Assembly: GCA_913778505.1 (NCBI GenBank)
Contig: CAJYWD010000001.1
Coordinates: 1-64,000 of the forward strand
Length of the DNA: 64,000 nt
Direction: 5' to 3'
Source of the DNA: an uncultured Chryseobacterium sp.
GTDB taxonomy: Bacteria; Bacteroidota; Bacteroidia; Flavobacteriales; Weeksellaceae
Below, piece after piece: positions 50,980 through 59,664 of this stretch. The notes beneath the pieces are model-generated. The model was not told the origin of the DNA. It made no database searches and saw nothing but the letters and a program-made list of their open reading frames with translations. Made by a program: the position numbers and the translations under genes. Every line of letters begins with the position of its first letter. Within the stretch, counting starts at the first letter, position 1.

Positions 50980-53001
50980 ATGAATCTATTATTAGGAAAA
51001 TTCACTACAAAATACACCTCATCGCCTTTCCAGGAAATCAAAGAAGAACACTATCTGCCAGCATTTCAGGAATTAATCAAAATTTCCGAAAAAGAAATTG
51101 ATGACATAACTAATAATCCGGAAGAACCCAGTTTTGAAAACACGATTGAAGCCATGGCTTTTTCAGTAGAACAACTGGACAGAGTGTCCAATATTTTCTT
51201 CAATATCAATTCCGCTGAAACCAATGACGAGATTCAGAAAATTGCTCAAGACGTTTCGCCTTTGCTGACAGAATTTTCTTCCAAAATCTCTCAAAACGAA
51301 AAACTGTTTCAAAGAATCAAAAACGTTTATGACCAGAAAGACAGTCTTTCTTTGAATGAAGAACAGGAAATGTTACTCAATGAAACCTACAAAGGCTTCG
51401 TCAGAAGCGGCGCATTATTAAGCGAAGAAGACAAAAAGAAACTGGAGAAAATCAATATGGATTTGTCCATCAAATCGCTTCAGTTCGGGCAAAATGCTTT
51501 GGCTTCCACCAACGCTTATTTCAAACATATCACCAACAAAGACGAATTGAAAGGCATTCCCGAAGCCATTCTACAGCAGTACGAAGAGGATGCAAAGGAA
51601 AAAGGTTTAGAAGGTTACGTGATTACGCTGCAATATCCAAGCTATCTTCCGGCAATGACTTATGCTGAAAACCGTGAACTTAGAAAAGAATTGGCTTTAG
51701 CAAACGGAAAAAAATCATTTGACGGCGGCGAATTTGACAATCAGAATTTGATTAAAGAAATTGTAAAACTTCGTCAGGGAAAAGCAGAATTATTGGGTTA
51801 TAAAAATTATGCTGATTTCGTTTTGGAAGAAAGAATGGCACAATCGCCGGCAAAAGTTTTTGAGTTTCTGAATGAACTTCTGGAAAAAGCAACGCCTTAT
51901 GCTCAAAAAGAAATCGAAGAGTTAAAATCTTTGGCAAAAACCGACGGAATCGATGATATCCAGAGCTATGACCACGCTTTCTACGCTGAGAAATTAAGAA
52001 AGCAAAAATTCGATATTGATGATGAGGAACTGAAACCTTATTTCCAATTGGAAAAAGTTCAGGAAGCGGTTTTCGGATTAGCCGGGAAATTGTTTGGAAT
52101 GGAATTCAAGGAAATTAATGATGTCCAGAAGTATCATCAAGACGTAAAAACCTACGAAATTACAGAAAACGGAAATTACAAAGCCTTACTCTACGCCGAT
52201 TATCACCCGAGAAAAGGGAAACGCGCCGGCGCATGGATGACGAGTTATAAAAATCAATACAAACAAAACGGAGAAAATTCCCGTCCGCATATTTCAGTCG
52301 TTTGCAATTTCACAAAACCGACCAAAGACACGCCTAGTTTATTGACTTTCCAGGAAGTAACGACTTTGTTTCACGAGTTTGGACACGCACTTCACGGTGT
52401 TTTGGCAGACACACAATATCCAAATCTTTCCGGAACTTCGGTTAAATGGGATTTTGTAGAATTGCCTTCCCAATTTCTGGAAAACTATTGCTACGAACCG
52501 GAATTTTTGAAAACTTTTGCCAAACATTATCAGACGGGAGAAATTCTTCCCAACGAAAAAATCGAGAAATTATCCCAAAGCAAATCCTTTATGGAAGGTT
52601 ATCAAACTTTGAGACAGCTTGGGTTCGGATTGTTGGATATGGCTTACCATACGGAAGTCGGAGCCTTGGAGAACAAGAGTGTGAAAGCGTTTGAAGTGGA
52701 GAAAACTGCGGCAACGAATCTCTATCCGAGCAATCCGGAAACTGCGGCAAGTCCAAGTTTTTCGCACATCTTCCAGGGCGGTTATTCGGCGGGTTATTAT
52801 TCTTACAAATGGGCAGAGGTTTTGGATGCGGATGCATTCCAGTATTTCAAAGAAAACGGTATTTTCAATCCGGAAATTGCCGCAAAATATAAAATTCTTC
52901 TCTCTTCCGGCGGAACCAAAAATCCAATGGAATTGTACAAAAATTTCCGTGGAAGAGAGCCAAAAGTGGAGAGTTTACTTAAGCGTGCGTTTGGAGAATA
53001 A
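50980..53001 (+). CDS. M3 family metallopeptidase (oligopeptidase A/Dcp type)
   Basis: A cytoplasmic zinc peptidase of 673 residues degrading oligopeptides, for example signal-peptide fragments. No signal peptide is visible. The active site HEFGHALHG starts near residue 464, and the third ligand is in KWDFVELPSQFLENYCY. The N-terminal helical half (EEHYLPAFQELIKISEKEID) and the final block SHIFQGGYSAGYYSYKWAEVLDADAFQYF are typical of M3A enzymes. It heads a plus-strand run of small genes, but a 75-base gap follows. Confidence 0.95.
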   Translation: MNLLLGKFTTKYTSSPFQEIKEEHYLPAFQELIKISEKEIDDITNNPEEPSFENTIEAMAFSVEQLDRVSNIFFNINSAETNDEIQKIAQDVSPLLTEFSSKISQNEKLFQRIKNVYDQKDSLSLNEEQEMLLNETYKGFVRSGALLSEEDKKKLEKINMDLSIKSLQFGQNALASTNAYFKHITNKDELKGIPEAILQQYEEDAKEKGLEGYVITLQYPSYLPAMTYAENRELRKELALANGKKSFDGGEFDNQNLIKEIVKLRQGKAELLGYKNYADFVLEERMAQSPAKVFEFLNELLEKATPYAQKEIEELKSLAKTDGIDDIQSYDHAFYAEKLRKQKFDIDDEELKPYFQLEKVQEAVFGLAGKLFGMEFKEINDVQKYHQDVKTYEITENGNYKALLYADYHPRKGKRAGAWMTSYKNQYKQNGENSRPHISVVCNFTKPTKDTPSLLTFQEVTTLFHEFGHALHGVLADTQYPNLSGTSVKWDFVELPSQFLENYCYEPEFLKTFAKHYQTGEILPNEKIEKLSQSKSFMEGYQTLRQLGFGLLDMAYHTEVGALENKSVKAFEVEKTAATNLYPSNPETAASPSFSHIFQGGYSAGYYSYKWAEVLDADAFQYFKENGIFNPEIAAKYKILLSSGGTKNPMELYKNFRGREPKVESLLKRAFGE

Positions 53002-53075
53002 TTTAGGTTTTAGCACTTTGTCAAAGTTTAAAATCTTTGACAAAGTTATGCAGTCAAAATAATTAAATCACAAAA

Positions 53076-53453
53076 ATGAATACAGCAATTCAATACATTA
53101 ATTCTCACAATTTAATCGGTATAAAAGCAGGTAAGGAAAGAGAAACTTTTCTGGAAATTTGGATGGTTACTGTGGAAAACCGAATTTTTGCCCGCTCTTG
53201 GGGATTTGCAGAAAAAAGCTGGTACAATACTTTTCTAAAAGATAATCTTGGAGAGATTAAATGCGGAGAAACCATTTATAAAATCGAAGCCAGAATTCCT
53301 GAGGATTTATCCGAACTTGAAGGGAAAATCAATCAGGCTTATCTTGACAAATATGACTTTGGAGAAAATTCTTTTTACGCAAAAGGTATCATCGAAGAAA
53401 AACACGTTGCGAAAACAATGGAATTTTTAATTCTAAATAACGAAACTGAATAG
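53076..53453 (+). CDS. DUF2255 family protein
   Basis: A 125-residue soluble protein. The sequence IKAGKERETFLEIWMVTVENRIFARSWGFAEKSWYNTFLKDNLGEIKC matches the DUF2255 pattern I know, which resembles small split-barrel folds related to flavin- or nucleotide-binding proteins. No catalytic residues can be assigned. It lies just before the YchJ-like gene (gap five bases) and is probably co-transcribed. Confidence 0.75.
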   Translation: MNTAIQYINSHNLIGIKAGKERETFLEIWMVTVENRIFARSWGFAEKSWYNTFLKDNLGEIKCGETIYKIEARIPEDLSELEGKINQAYLDKYDFGENSFYAKGIIEEKHVAKTMEFLILNNETE

Positions 53454-53458
53454 ATACG

Positions 53459-53836
53459 ATGAATTGTCCCTGCTGCTCCGGAAAATCCTACAAAGACTGC
53501 TGCCAACCTTATCATCTGAAACAGAAATTTTCGCCAACTGCGGAAGCGCTGATGCGTTCAAGGTTTTCAGCTTTTGCAATTCCGAATGGCGACTATCTTT
53601 GGGAAACCACTTCTCCCAACAAAAGACAATTCCACAACAAAAAAGATTTGCAGGAATGGGGCGAAATCAATGATTGGACGAAGCTTGAAATTGTCGACAA
53701 ACCTTCTGCTAATAAAGTCGAGTTCAAAGCTTTTTATAATGATGAAGAAGGAAACCCTCAGGTTCATCACGAGTTGTCACAATTCAAGATGATTCAGAAC
53801 CGCTGGTATTATGTGACCGGAGAATTTTTAGAATAA
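53459..53836 (+). CDS. YchJ family protein with SEC-C motif
   Basis: A 125-residue protein. The N-terminal CPCCSGKSYKDCCQPYH is a zinc-binding SEC-C-type motif, followed by the YchJ signature TAEALMRSRFSAFAIPNGDYLWETT and an NTF2-like domain (WTKLEIVDKPSANKVEFKAFYND). The role is unknown; it is widespread in bacteria. It is in the same short group as the DUF2255 gene. A large inverted repeat follows. Confidence 0.88.
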   Translation: MNCPCCSGKSYKDCCQPYHLKQKFSPTAEALMRSRFSAFAIPNGDYLWETTSPNKRQFHNKKDLQEWGEINDWTKLEIVDKPSANKVEFKAFYNDEEGNPQVHHELSQFKMIQNRWYYVTGEFLE

Positions 53837-53847
53837 TATTTCAACCA

Positions 53848-53925
53848 CAAAAGTCACATAAGTTTTTTTTCTCTTCTAAGAAAAAGAATCAGTATCTTAA
53901 TATTCTTTTGTGACTTTTGTGGTTT
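53848..53925. repeat. CACAAAAGTCAC inverted repeat between YchJ-like and VF530-like genes
   Basis: AACCACAAAAGTCACA and TGTGACTTTTGTGGTT form a perfect 16-base inverted repeat around about 45 bases of A/T-rich sequence. It sits between convergent genes and may serve as terminator. The motif resembles the CACAAAG words at 36311, 26852 and 54199. Confidence 0.65.
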
Positions 53926-53927
53926 TA

Positions 53928-54173
53928 TTATTCTTTAGATTGTTTCTTTTTTTGTCTCAAAACGTAGAGATACAAACTTTCTACTTTTGCCCTTGCCCAA
54001 GGCGTTTTGCGAAGAAATTTGAGAGAGGAACTCACACTTGGATTTTCGCCGGTGAAACATTTGATGTTGATTTGTTTTCCCAATTCGCCATAACCTTTGT
54101 AATATTCCAGCAACTCTTCCAGAATCGCATCCAATCGTTTGCCGTGCAAAGGGTCTTTAGAAGTGTTTTCCAT
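53928..54173 (-). CDS. VF530 family putative DNA-binding protein
   Basis: An 81-residue basic protein. The sequence DPLHGKRLDAILEELLEYYKGYGELGKQINIKCFTGENPSVSSSLKFLRKTPWARAKVESLYLYVL closely follows the VF530 (DUF2132) family, a small helical fold proposed to bind DNA. The C-terminal RQKKKQSKE tail supports nucleic-acid binding. No target is known. It converges with the YchJ-like gene across the inverted repeat. Confidence 0.88.
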   Translation of the reverse strand: MENTSKDPLHGKRLDAILEELLEYYKGYGELGKQINIKCFTGENPSVSSSLKFLRKTPWARAKVESLYLYVLRQKKKQSKE

Positions 54174-54359
54174 TCTGTAAAATTATTAATATTATTTTGA
54201 ACACAAAGTGCGCAAAGATTTTTTATAATTATTGAAAACATCTTAGGCTCACAAAGGCGATTACGCTTATACAAGATTTTGAAATTTAATCTTAATTTTT
54301 ATCTACATTAATATAATTTCTGATTATCGAGATTTCATATATTTGATTAAAATAAAAAT
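54174..54359. other. Short spacer with CACAAAG motifs
   Basis: About 185 bases without a gene. GAACACAAAGTGCGCAAAG at about 54199 and CTCACAAAGGCG at 54248 resemble the repeat words seen in other spacers. The rest is AT-rich and must hold the promoter of the SGNH hydrolase gene. Confidence 0.45.
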
Positions 54360-55013
54360 ATGAAATCCTTAATCTTTGCTTCAATCTTACTATCGACTAT
54401 GATTTCTGCTCAGGACTTCGCCAATTTTGGCAAATATGAAAAACAAAATCAGGAAGTGCTTTCCCAAAATATTGCTCCCAACTCTGTGTTTATGGGCGAT
54501 TCTATCACAGAAGGCTGGTTTTCCACAGACCCGGAATTTTTTAAGAAGAATAATTTCGTTGGCCGGGGAATCAGCGGACAAGTGACTTCTCAGATGCTTT
54601 TGAGATTCAGAGAAGATGTGATTAAACTGAAACCAAAACGTGTGATTATCCTTGCCGGAACCAATGATATTGCAGAAAATCAAGGTCCGATTTCTTTGGA
54701 TAAAGTGTTCGGGAATATTGTTTCTATGGTAGAATTGGCAAAAGCTAATCACATCAAAGTCGTTCTTTGCTCCGTTCTTCCCGCTTACGATTTTCCTTGG
54801 AGAAAGGATATGCAGCCTGCTGATAAAGTCATTGCATTGAATAAAATGATAAAGGATTATGCTTTGAAAAACAAAATCACTTATATAGATTATCATTCAG
54901 TTTTGAAAGACGAGAAAAATGGTTTGCCAAAAGACATTGCGGAAGACGGCATCCATCCGAACAAACTGGGTTACGAAAAAATGGAAGCTATCCTGATGAA
55001 GAACTTGAAATAA
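54360..55013 (+). CDS. Secreted SGNH/GDSL-type hydrolase
   Basis: A 217-residue esterase-fold protein. A signal peptide (MKSLIFASILLSTMISAQ) is followed by block I VFMGDSITEGWF (catalytic Ser), block II GRGISGQVTSQM, block III ILAGTNDIAEN and block V EDGIHPNKLGYEKM with the catalytic Asp and His. It probably deacetylates or de-esterifies a glycan or lipid in the periplasm. Substrate unknown. Its stop codon overlaps the next start (TAATG), so it is translationally coupled to the BstA-like gene. Confidence 0.92.
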   Translation: MKSLIFASILLSTMISAQDFANFGKYEKQNQEVLSQNIAPNSVFMGDSITEGWFSTDPEFFKKNNFVGRGISGQVTSQMLLRFREDVIKLKPKRVIILAGTNDIAENQGPISLDKVFGNIVSMVELAKANHIKVVLCSVLPAYDFPWRKDMQPADKVIALNKMIKDYALKNKITYIDYHSVLKDEKNGLPKDIAEDGIHPNKLGYEKMEAILMKNLK

Positions 55014-55540
55014 TGAACTTAGACGAACTAAAATATCCGGTCGGGAGATTTGTAAAACCGACATTCATCACCAAAGAAACCATCGATTCTGCGATTTCCG
55101 ACATTGAAAATTTCCCAAGTCTTGTAAAAGCTGAAATCCAAAACCATGAGGAACACGAGTTACAATTAAGATACAGACCAGAGGGCTGGACGATTTCCCA
55201 AGTGGTTCATCATTGCGCCGACAGTCATATCAACAGCTATATGAGGTTCAAATTGGCTTTGACGGAAAATGTTCCCACGATTAAACCTTACGAGGAAAGT
55301 CTTTGGGCAGAATTGCCGGACAATCAATTGTCGCCATTTGTTTCTTTACAGCTTTTGGAAGCTTTGCACGCACGATGGGTTTATCTTTTGAAAACTTTGA
55401 ATGAAGAAGATTTGAACAAAGAATTTATTCACCCTGAACAATCAGAAAAAATTTCGCTCAAAGAAAATATTTTGATTTACGGCTGGCATTGTCAGCATCA
55501 CTTGGCACATATTCGTCAGGCGAAGGAATTGAGGTTTTAA
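55013..55540 (+). CDS. YfiT/BstA-like DinB-superfamily metal-dependent protein
   Basis: A 175-residue four-helix bundle protein. Family signatures include the start LKYPVGRFVKPTFITKETIDSAISDIENFP, the metal-binding WTISQVVHHCADSHINSYMRFK, and the C-terminal LIYGWHCQHHLAHIRQAK with two histidines. Relatives in Firmicutes transfer bacillithiol, but Bacteroidota members may use another thiol. It overlaps the SGNH hydrolase gene by one base and starts an apparent short operon. Confidence 0.9.
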   Translation: MNLDELKYPVGRFVKPTFITKETIDSAISDIENFPSLVKAEIQNHEEHELQLRYRPEGWTISQVVHHCADSHINSYMRFKLALTENVPTIKPYEESLWAELPDNQLSPFVSLQLLEALHARWVYLLKTLNEEDLNKEFIHPEQSEKISLKENILIYGWHCQHHLAHIRQAKELRF

Positions 55541-55559
55541 TGAATCTGAAAACTGAATT

Positions 55560-55961
55560 ATGAGAAAGTCAATCGTTATTTCTTTTCTATTTGCAATCCC
55601 TGTTTTTCCATTGGCTCAAAATAAAATAGACCAAACCTTGGAAAAATGCCTAAACCAAGATAACTCGACGGCTGGACAAAGAAACTGTATCATTTCTGCC
55701 CAACAATCCTGGGACAAGGAACTGAATAAGTCTTATGCTTCGTTAAATCAGAAATTAAACAAAACCGCAAAAAAGGAATTGTTGCAAGCACAGAGAGATT
55801 GGATGTCTTTCCGGGATTCCGAATTCAAACTAATCAACAAATATTATTTTGATGTCAAAAAAGGAACAATTTTTCAAGTGATTTCTGAAAACAAAAAGTT
55901 ACAAATCATCAAAGAAAGAGCGTTGCAACTGAAGGAATATGATGAACAATTTGAGTACTGA
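55560..55961 (+). CDS. LprI-like/DUF1311 family secreted protein
   Basis: A 133-residue protein with a signal peptide (KSIVISFLFAIPVFPLAQ) and the DUF1311/LprI pattern: two cysteines (KCLNQDN and RNCIISAQQSWDKELNKSYASLNQKL) and the helix AQRDWMSFRDSEFKLI. LprI inhibits lysozyme in mycobacteria, but the function of most family members is not established. It overlaps the next gene by 23 bases, suggesting coupling. Confidence 0.82.
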   Translation: MRKSIVISFLFAIPVFPLAQNKIDQTLEKCLNQDNSTAGQRNCIISAQQSWDKELNKSYASLNQKLNKTAKKELLQAQRDWMSFRDSEFKLINKYYFDVKKGTIFQVISENKKLQIIKERALQLKEYDEQFEY

Positions 55962-56283
55962 TAAATTTGATTTTAATTTAGTGGAAAAAACATACTTCAA
56001 ATACAGTTATAAAAAATTTACAATAATTGTACTTGTAGCATTTTTATTAGCTTTAATTATTCCGAGAGATATTTATTCATTGAGATATTCCGAATTAAGA
56101 ATTCTTTGGGAAATTGGAGTGAAAGCCACTATGATTTTACACGGATTTTCAATTGTTTTTTCATTCATTAATTCTTTATTCACTTTTTTAGAATTTTGCG
56201 AGACCAAAAAGTGGAATTATTTATGGTTTATTTTAAGTCTTATTCCGATTTTATATTGGAGTATTCTACTAATTTCAAATTAA
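55939..56283 (+). CDS. Small membrane protein, three hydrophobic segments
   Basis: A 114-residue protein with hydrophobic helices at about 28-42, 62-85 and 95-112, rich in Phe and Leu. No motif. Two adjacent ATGs (55939 and 55942) can serve as start. It overlaps the LprI-like gene by about 20 bases in a different frame. It is AT-rich compared with the neighbours, and the family is not recognised. It converges on the serine hydrolase gene with a two-base gap. Confidence 0.55.
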   Translation: MMNNLSTDKFDFNLVEKTYFKYSYKKFTIIVLVAFLLALIIPRDIYSLRYSELRILWEIGVKATMILHGFSIVFSFINSLFTFLEFCETKKWNYLWFILSLIPILYWSILLISN

Positions 56284-56284
56284 A

Positions 56285-57592
56285 CTAATCAATCTTTTTA
56301 TAAGTATAGATTCCTTTTCTGGTTGTCATTGTCATCTTCTTTTTTTCGGGAGAAAACAACAATTCTACTTTGTTTGTATCGTAAACGAATTTGTTCTTTT
56401 CCTTGGCTTCAATTAAAATTTCAGGAGAATCATCTTGCTGTATATAAAGTTTATCATTATTAATATAAACATTCAAATCTGTAGAAGAACTCGAGTATTT
56501 ATATTTCCCTACAAATTGCTGTAATTCCTGATTGCTAAGCTTGATTCTTTTAAAATTCGGCACTTCATATTTGTCATTATACAAATCATTAAGAACATAC
56601 TCCAGGATATCGCCAATGTCATATCTCACACCATTTTCTGTGATACAAATGGCAATTTTATCTTCAGGAATGTAAAGCGCAAATGTCAGATAACCTAAAA
56701 CAGAACCTGTGTGTCCATACATATTCTTGCTTTCATAGGGATAATGAAACATACCTTTTTCCAAATTTTTCATTTGAACGAGAGATTTTTCAGAAACTAA
56801 TTTTCCATCAAACAAAGCTTTATAAAAAGTATTGATTTCCGAAGGTGTAGAAATGATATTCCCTGCTCCTATAAAATTGTTAAGACCTCTATCCAAATTT
56901 TTTCTCCAATCGGTATAATAACGATACGACTTTGACTCATTATTTTCTGATTTAAAAAAGTCTGCTGTCCCAGTATTAACTAAATTCAGTGGACTGACAA
57001 TTTTTTCTTTAAGAATCTCGCTGTAACTTTTATCATAAATCTTCTCCAGAATAAATCCAAGAAGCATATAACCCGTGTTGCAATAAGAATATCTGTAATC
57101 CGGAGGAAAGACGGAAGGCAACCTGTATATCATCTCCAAGAGCGTTTCCTTGGGAAAATCTCTTGCTATAAAATCATCATAAAATTTTGAAGCATTAATA
57201 TTCTGAATTCCACTTCTGTGTTCTAACAAAGTCGAAATCTGAATAATATCTGCATTTTTGACTCTCGGGAAAAAATTGGACAACTTATCTGTCTGTTTCA
57301 ATTTTCCTTCTTCAATCGCTTTGAAAATTAAAGCAGCAGTGAAGGTTTTGGTTACAGAACCAATTCTATATTTGGTATTATCATCTGGAACGGTTTCGTT
57401 TTCCAAATCAGCAAAACCAACGTTTTTTTCATAAATATCTTTTCCTTCTTTCTGAACTTTGATTCGGAACATTGCTTTATCATAAGTTCCAAATGCATCA
57501 TAGACACTATCAAGTTTACTTTTGTTATGAATTGTCTGAGCAAAAATCTGCTGGCTCAATAAGAGAATTAACAGGTAGTAGTTTTTCATCAT
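56285..57592 (-). CDS. Serine hydrolase of the beta-lactamase class C/penicillin-binding family
   Basis: A 435-residue protein with a signal peptide (MMKNYYLLILLLSQQIFAQ). The active-site motif SVTKTFTAALIFKAIEEGKLK holds the catalytic Ser and Lys, YSYCNTGYMLLGFIL is the Y-x-N motif, and the third motif is HTGSVLGY. Residues about 330-435 form a beta-rich C-terminal domain common in esterase-like members. It probably cleaves a peptidoglycan or ester bond; resistance to beta-lactams cannot be claimed. It is divergent from hutH. Confidence 0.9.
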   Translation of the reverse strand: MMKNYYLLILLLSQQIFAQTIHNKSKLDSVYDAFGTYDKAMFRIKVQKEGKDIYEKNVGFADLENETVPDDNTKYRIGSVTKTFTAALIFKAIEEGKLKQTDKLSNFFPRVKNADIIQISTLLEHRSGIQNINASKFYDDFIARDFPKETLLEMIYRLPSVFPPDYRYSYCNTGYMLLGFILEKIYDKSYSEILKEKIVSPLNLVNTGTADFFKSENNESKSYRYYTDWRKNLDRGLNNFIGAGNIISTPSEINTFYKALFDGKLVSEKSLVQMKNLEKGMFHYPYESKNMYGHTGSVLGYLTFALYIPEDKIAICITENGVRYDIGDILEYVLNDLYNDKYEVPNFKRIKLSNQELQQFVGKYKYSSSSTDLNVYINNDKLYIQQDDSPEILIEAKEKNKFVYDTNKVELLFSPEKKKMTMTTRKGIYTYKKID

Positions 57593-57679
57593 TTACAAAT
57601 ATAAATAAATCTAGAATGAAGTAAAATCCTTTTTCAAATTCCTCCCGAAAAGTGTACTTTTAGGCAAAATTTTTCAGTG

Positions 57680-59170
57680 ATGATTTACGGAATCGACCAG
57701 CTTACATATCAGGATGTTTTAGAGATTTTACAAAATCCTTCCAAAGCCAAACTCAATCAACAATCAAAAGATCAAATCATAAGGTCACAACAGAATGTCA
57801 GAAAAATCGTAGAATCTGACAGAACGGTTTATGGCATCAACACAGGATTTGGACCGCTTTGCGATGTTAAAATATCGGAAGAAGAAACCGCTCAGCTTCA
57901 GCATAATCTGATTATTTCTCACGCCGTCGGCGTCGGAAAACCTATTCATAAGAATATTTCCAAAATAATGATGATATCCAAAATCCACGCATTGTCGAAA
58001 GGCTATTCGGGCGTTTCCTTGGATGTGATTGAGCGATTGATTCTGATGTTGGAACTGGACATTATTCCGGTAGTTCCGGAGCAAGGTTCTGTAGGCGCTT
58101 CCGGAGATTTGGCGCCGTTGGCACATTTGGTTTTGCCATTGTTAGGTTTAGGTCAGGTCTGGGAAAATGACGAAGTAAAGTTGACTTCTGAAATCTTGAA
58201 AAAACATAACATCCAACCTTTGAAACTCGGCCCGAAAGAAGGTTTGGGACTGATTAACGGAACGCAATTTATTTTAGCCCACGCCATCACCGGTCTTGCA
58301 AAATTCGAATATCTTTTGGATTTGGCAGATTTGACTGCGGCTATGAGCATCGAAGCTTACAGAGGTTCTGCAAGTCCGTTCAGGAAAGAATTGCACGATA
58401 TTCGCCCGTTTGACGGAAGCCGAAAAGTGGCAGAAAGAATGCGAAATTTCCTGCAAGATTCAGACAATCTCAAGTCCCACGAATTTTGTGACAGAGTTCA
58501 GGATCCTTATTCCATGAGATGTGTTCCGCAGGTTCACGGCGCCAGCAGAAATGCCTTCGAACATCTGAAACAAATGGCCGAGACAGAACTGAATTCCATA
58601 ACCGATAATCCGATTGTTTTGAGTGCAGAAGAATCGATTTCCGGCGGCAATTTCCACGGACAGCTGATGGCTTTGCCTCTGGATTATTGTTCTTTGGCAG
58701 CCGCAGAATTAGGAAATATTTCTGACAGGAGAAGTTATCTTTTGCTCGAAGGAAAATACGGCTTACCGAAATTATTAGTAGAAAGTTCCGGGCTCAATTC
58801 CGGCTTTATGATTCCGCAATATACCAGCGCAGCTTTGGTTACAGAGAACAAAACGTTATGTTTCCCGGCATCGGCGGATTCCATACCGACAAGTCTTGGT
58901 CAGGAAGACCACGTTTCTATGGGCAGTATTTCGGGGCGGAAATTTAATCAGATTTTAGGGAATTTGGAGAATATTCTAGCGATTGAATTAATGTTCGCCG
59001 CTCAAGGTCTGGAATTCCGACGACCTGCAAAATGCTCCGAAATTATTGAGAAAAATTATGAATTGATTCGTTCTGTTGTTCCAAAACTGGAAGACGACCG
59101 GTTGATTGGCGAAGATATTCTGAAGATTGCGGAGTTGATTAGAGAAAGGAAATTGGTGGTGAATTACTAA
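57680..59170 (+). CDS. hutH: Histidine ammonia-lyase
   Basis: Removes ammonia from histidine to form urocanate. The 496 residues start at the ATG at 57680; a GTG one codon earlier opens the frame. The MIO prosthetic group forms from Ala140-Ser141-Gly142 in GSVGASGDLAPLAHLVLPLLG. Other blocks: YGINTGFGPLCDV, QHNLIISHAVGVGKP (the His-Ala typical of HutH), INGTQFILAHAI, QDPYSMRCVPQVHGA and GNFHGQLMALPLDYCS. Family members also include tyrosine ammonia-lyases; the SHA and GLGQV segments favour HutH. The rest of the hut pathway is not in the window. Confidence 0.93.
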   Translation: MIYGIDQLTYQDVLEILQNPSKAKLNQQSKDQIIRSQQNVRKIVESDRTVYGINTGFGPLCDVKISEEETAQLQHNLIISHAVGVGKPIHKNISKIMMISKIHALSKGYSGVSLDVIERLILMLELDIIPVVPEQGSVGASGDLAPLAHLVLPLLGLGQVWENDEVKLTSEILKKHNIQPLKLGPKEGLGLINGTQFILAHAITGLAKFEYLLDLADLTAAMSIEAYRGSASPFRKELHDIRPFDGSRKVAERMRNFLQDSDNLKSHEFCDRVQDPYSMRCVPQVHGASRNAFEHLKQMAETELNSITDNPIVLSAEESISGGNFHGQLMALPLDYCSLAAAELGNISDRRSYLLLEGKYGLPKLLVESSGLNSGFMIPQYTSAALVTENKTLCFPASADSIPTSLGQEDHVSMGSISGRKFNQILGNLENILAIELMFAAQGLEFRRPAKCSEIIEKNYELIRSVVPKLEDDRLIGEDILKIAELIRERKLVVNY

Positions 59171-59179
59171 TTGGATGAT

Positions 59180-59657
59180 ATGAAAAAAATAATATTTCTA
59201 ATCGCTATTTTTAGTGTAAGCTTTGGTTATGCACAAACTAAAACTGAAAAGGTAAAAGAACTAATTTCTTTGAGCGGAACCTTTACATTATCAAAAAAAA
59301 TTGAAAGTGAATTAATTTCTAGATATAAAAAACAATATGACAATGTTCCAGATTCTGTTTGGAAATCTATTGAACCTAAAATAAATATTGACGAACTAGT
59401 AAATGAAGTTGCAGATATATATGTAAGTAAATTTATTGACAAAGAAATTGACCAACTGATTATTTTTTATAAATCTGATTTAGGAAAAAAATTGATTCAA
59501 AATTCTCCAATTATTATGACGGAAATTCAAGGTGCTTCCAGTAATTGGGCTAAGAAAGTTCACAATATAATCAACGATGATTTAGAAAAAAAAAGGATAC
59601 TTACAACCTCCTCCACCGCCATCATCAAATCCACCTGCACCAATGATTAAAAAATAA
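59180..59657 (+). CDS. DUF2059-like secreted protein with an A9-tract frameshift near its C-terminus
   Basis: Signal peptide (MKKIIFLIAIFSVSFGYAQ), then a helical DUF2059-like domain with VADIYVSKFIDKEIDQLIIFYKSDLGKKLIQNSP. At 59586-59594 a run of nine A shifts the frame: the zero frame ends at 59650 after an odd serine/threonine tail (ILTTSSTAIIKSTCTND), whereas with eight A it reads GYLQPPPPPSSNPPAPMIKK and stops at 59657. The proline-rich tail is compositionally coherent, so I believe the real C-terminus lies in the shifted frame, either by mutation, sequencing error or slippage. I start at the ATG at 59180. Confidence 0.7.
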
Positions 59658-59664
59658 TAATTTG

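Noticed and set aside
57680-59170. Tyrosine ammonia-lyase of the flexirubin pathway instead of HutH
   Set aside because: The sequence near the substrate site (SHAVGVGKP; GSVGASGDLAPLAHLVLPLLG) follows histidine ammonia-lyases, and no flexirubin genes are adjacent.
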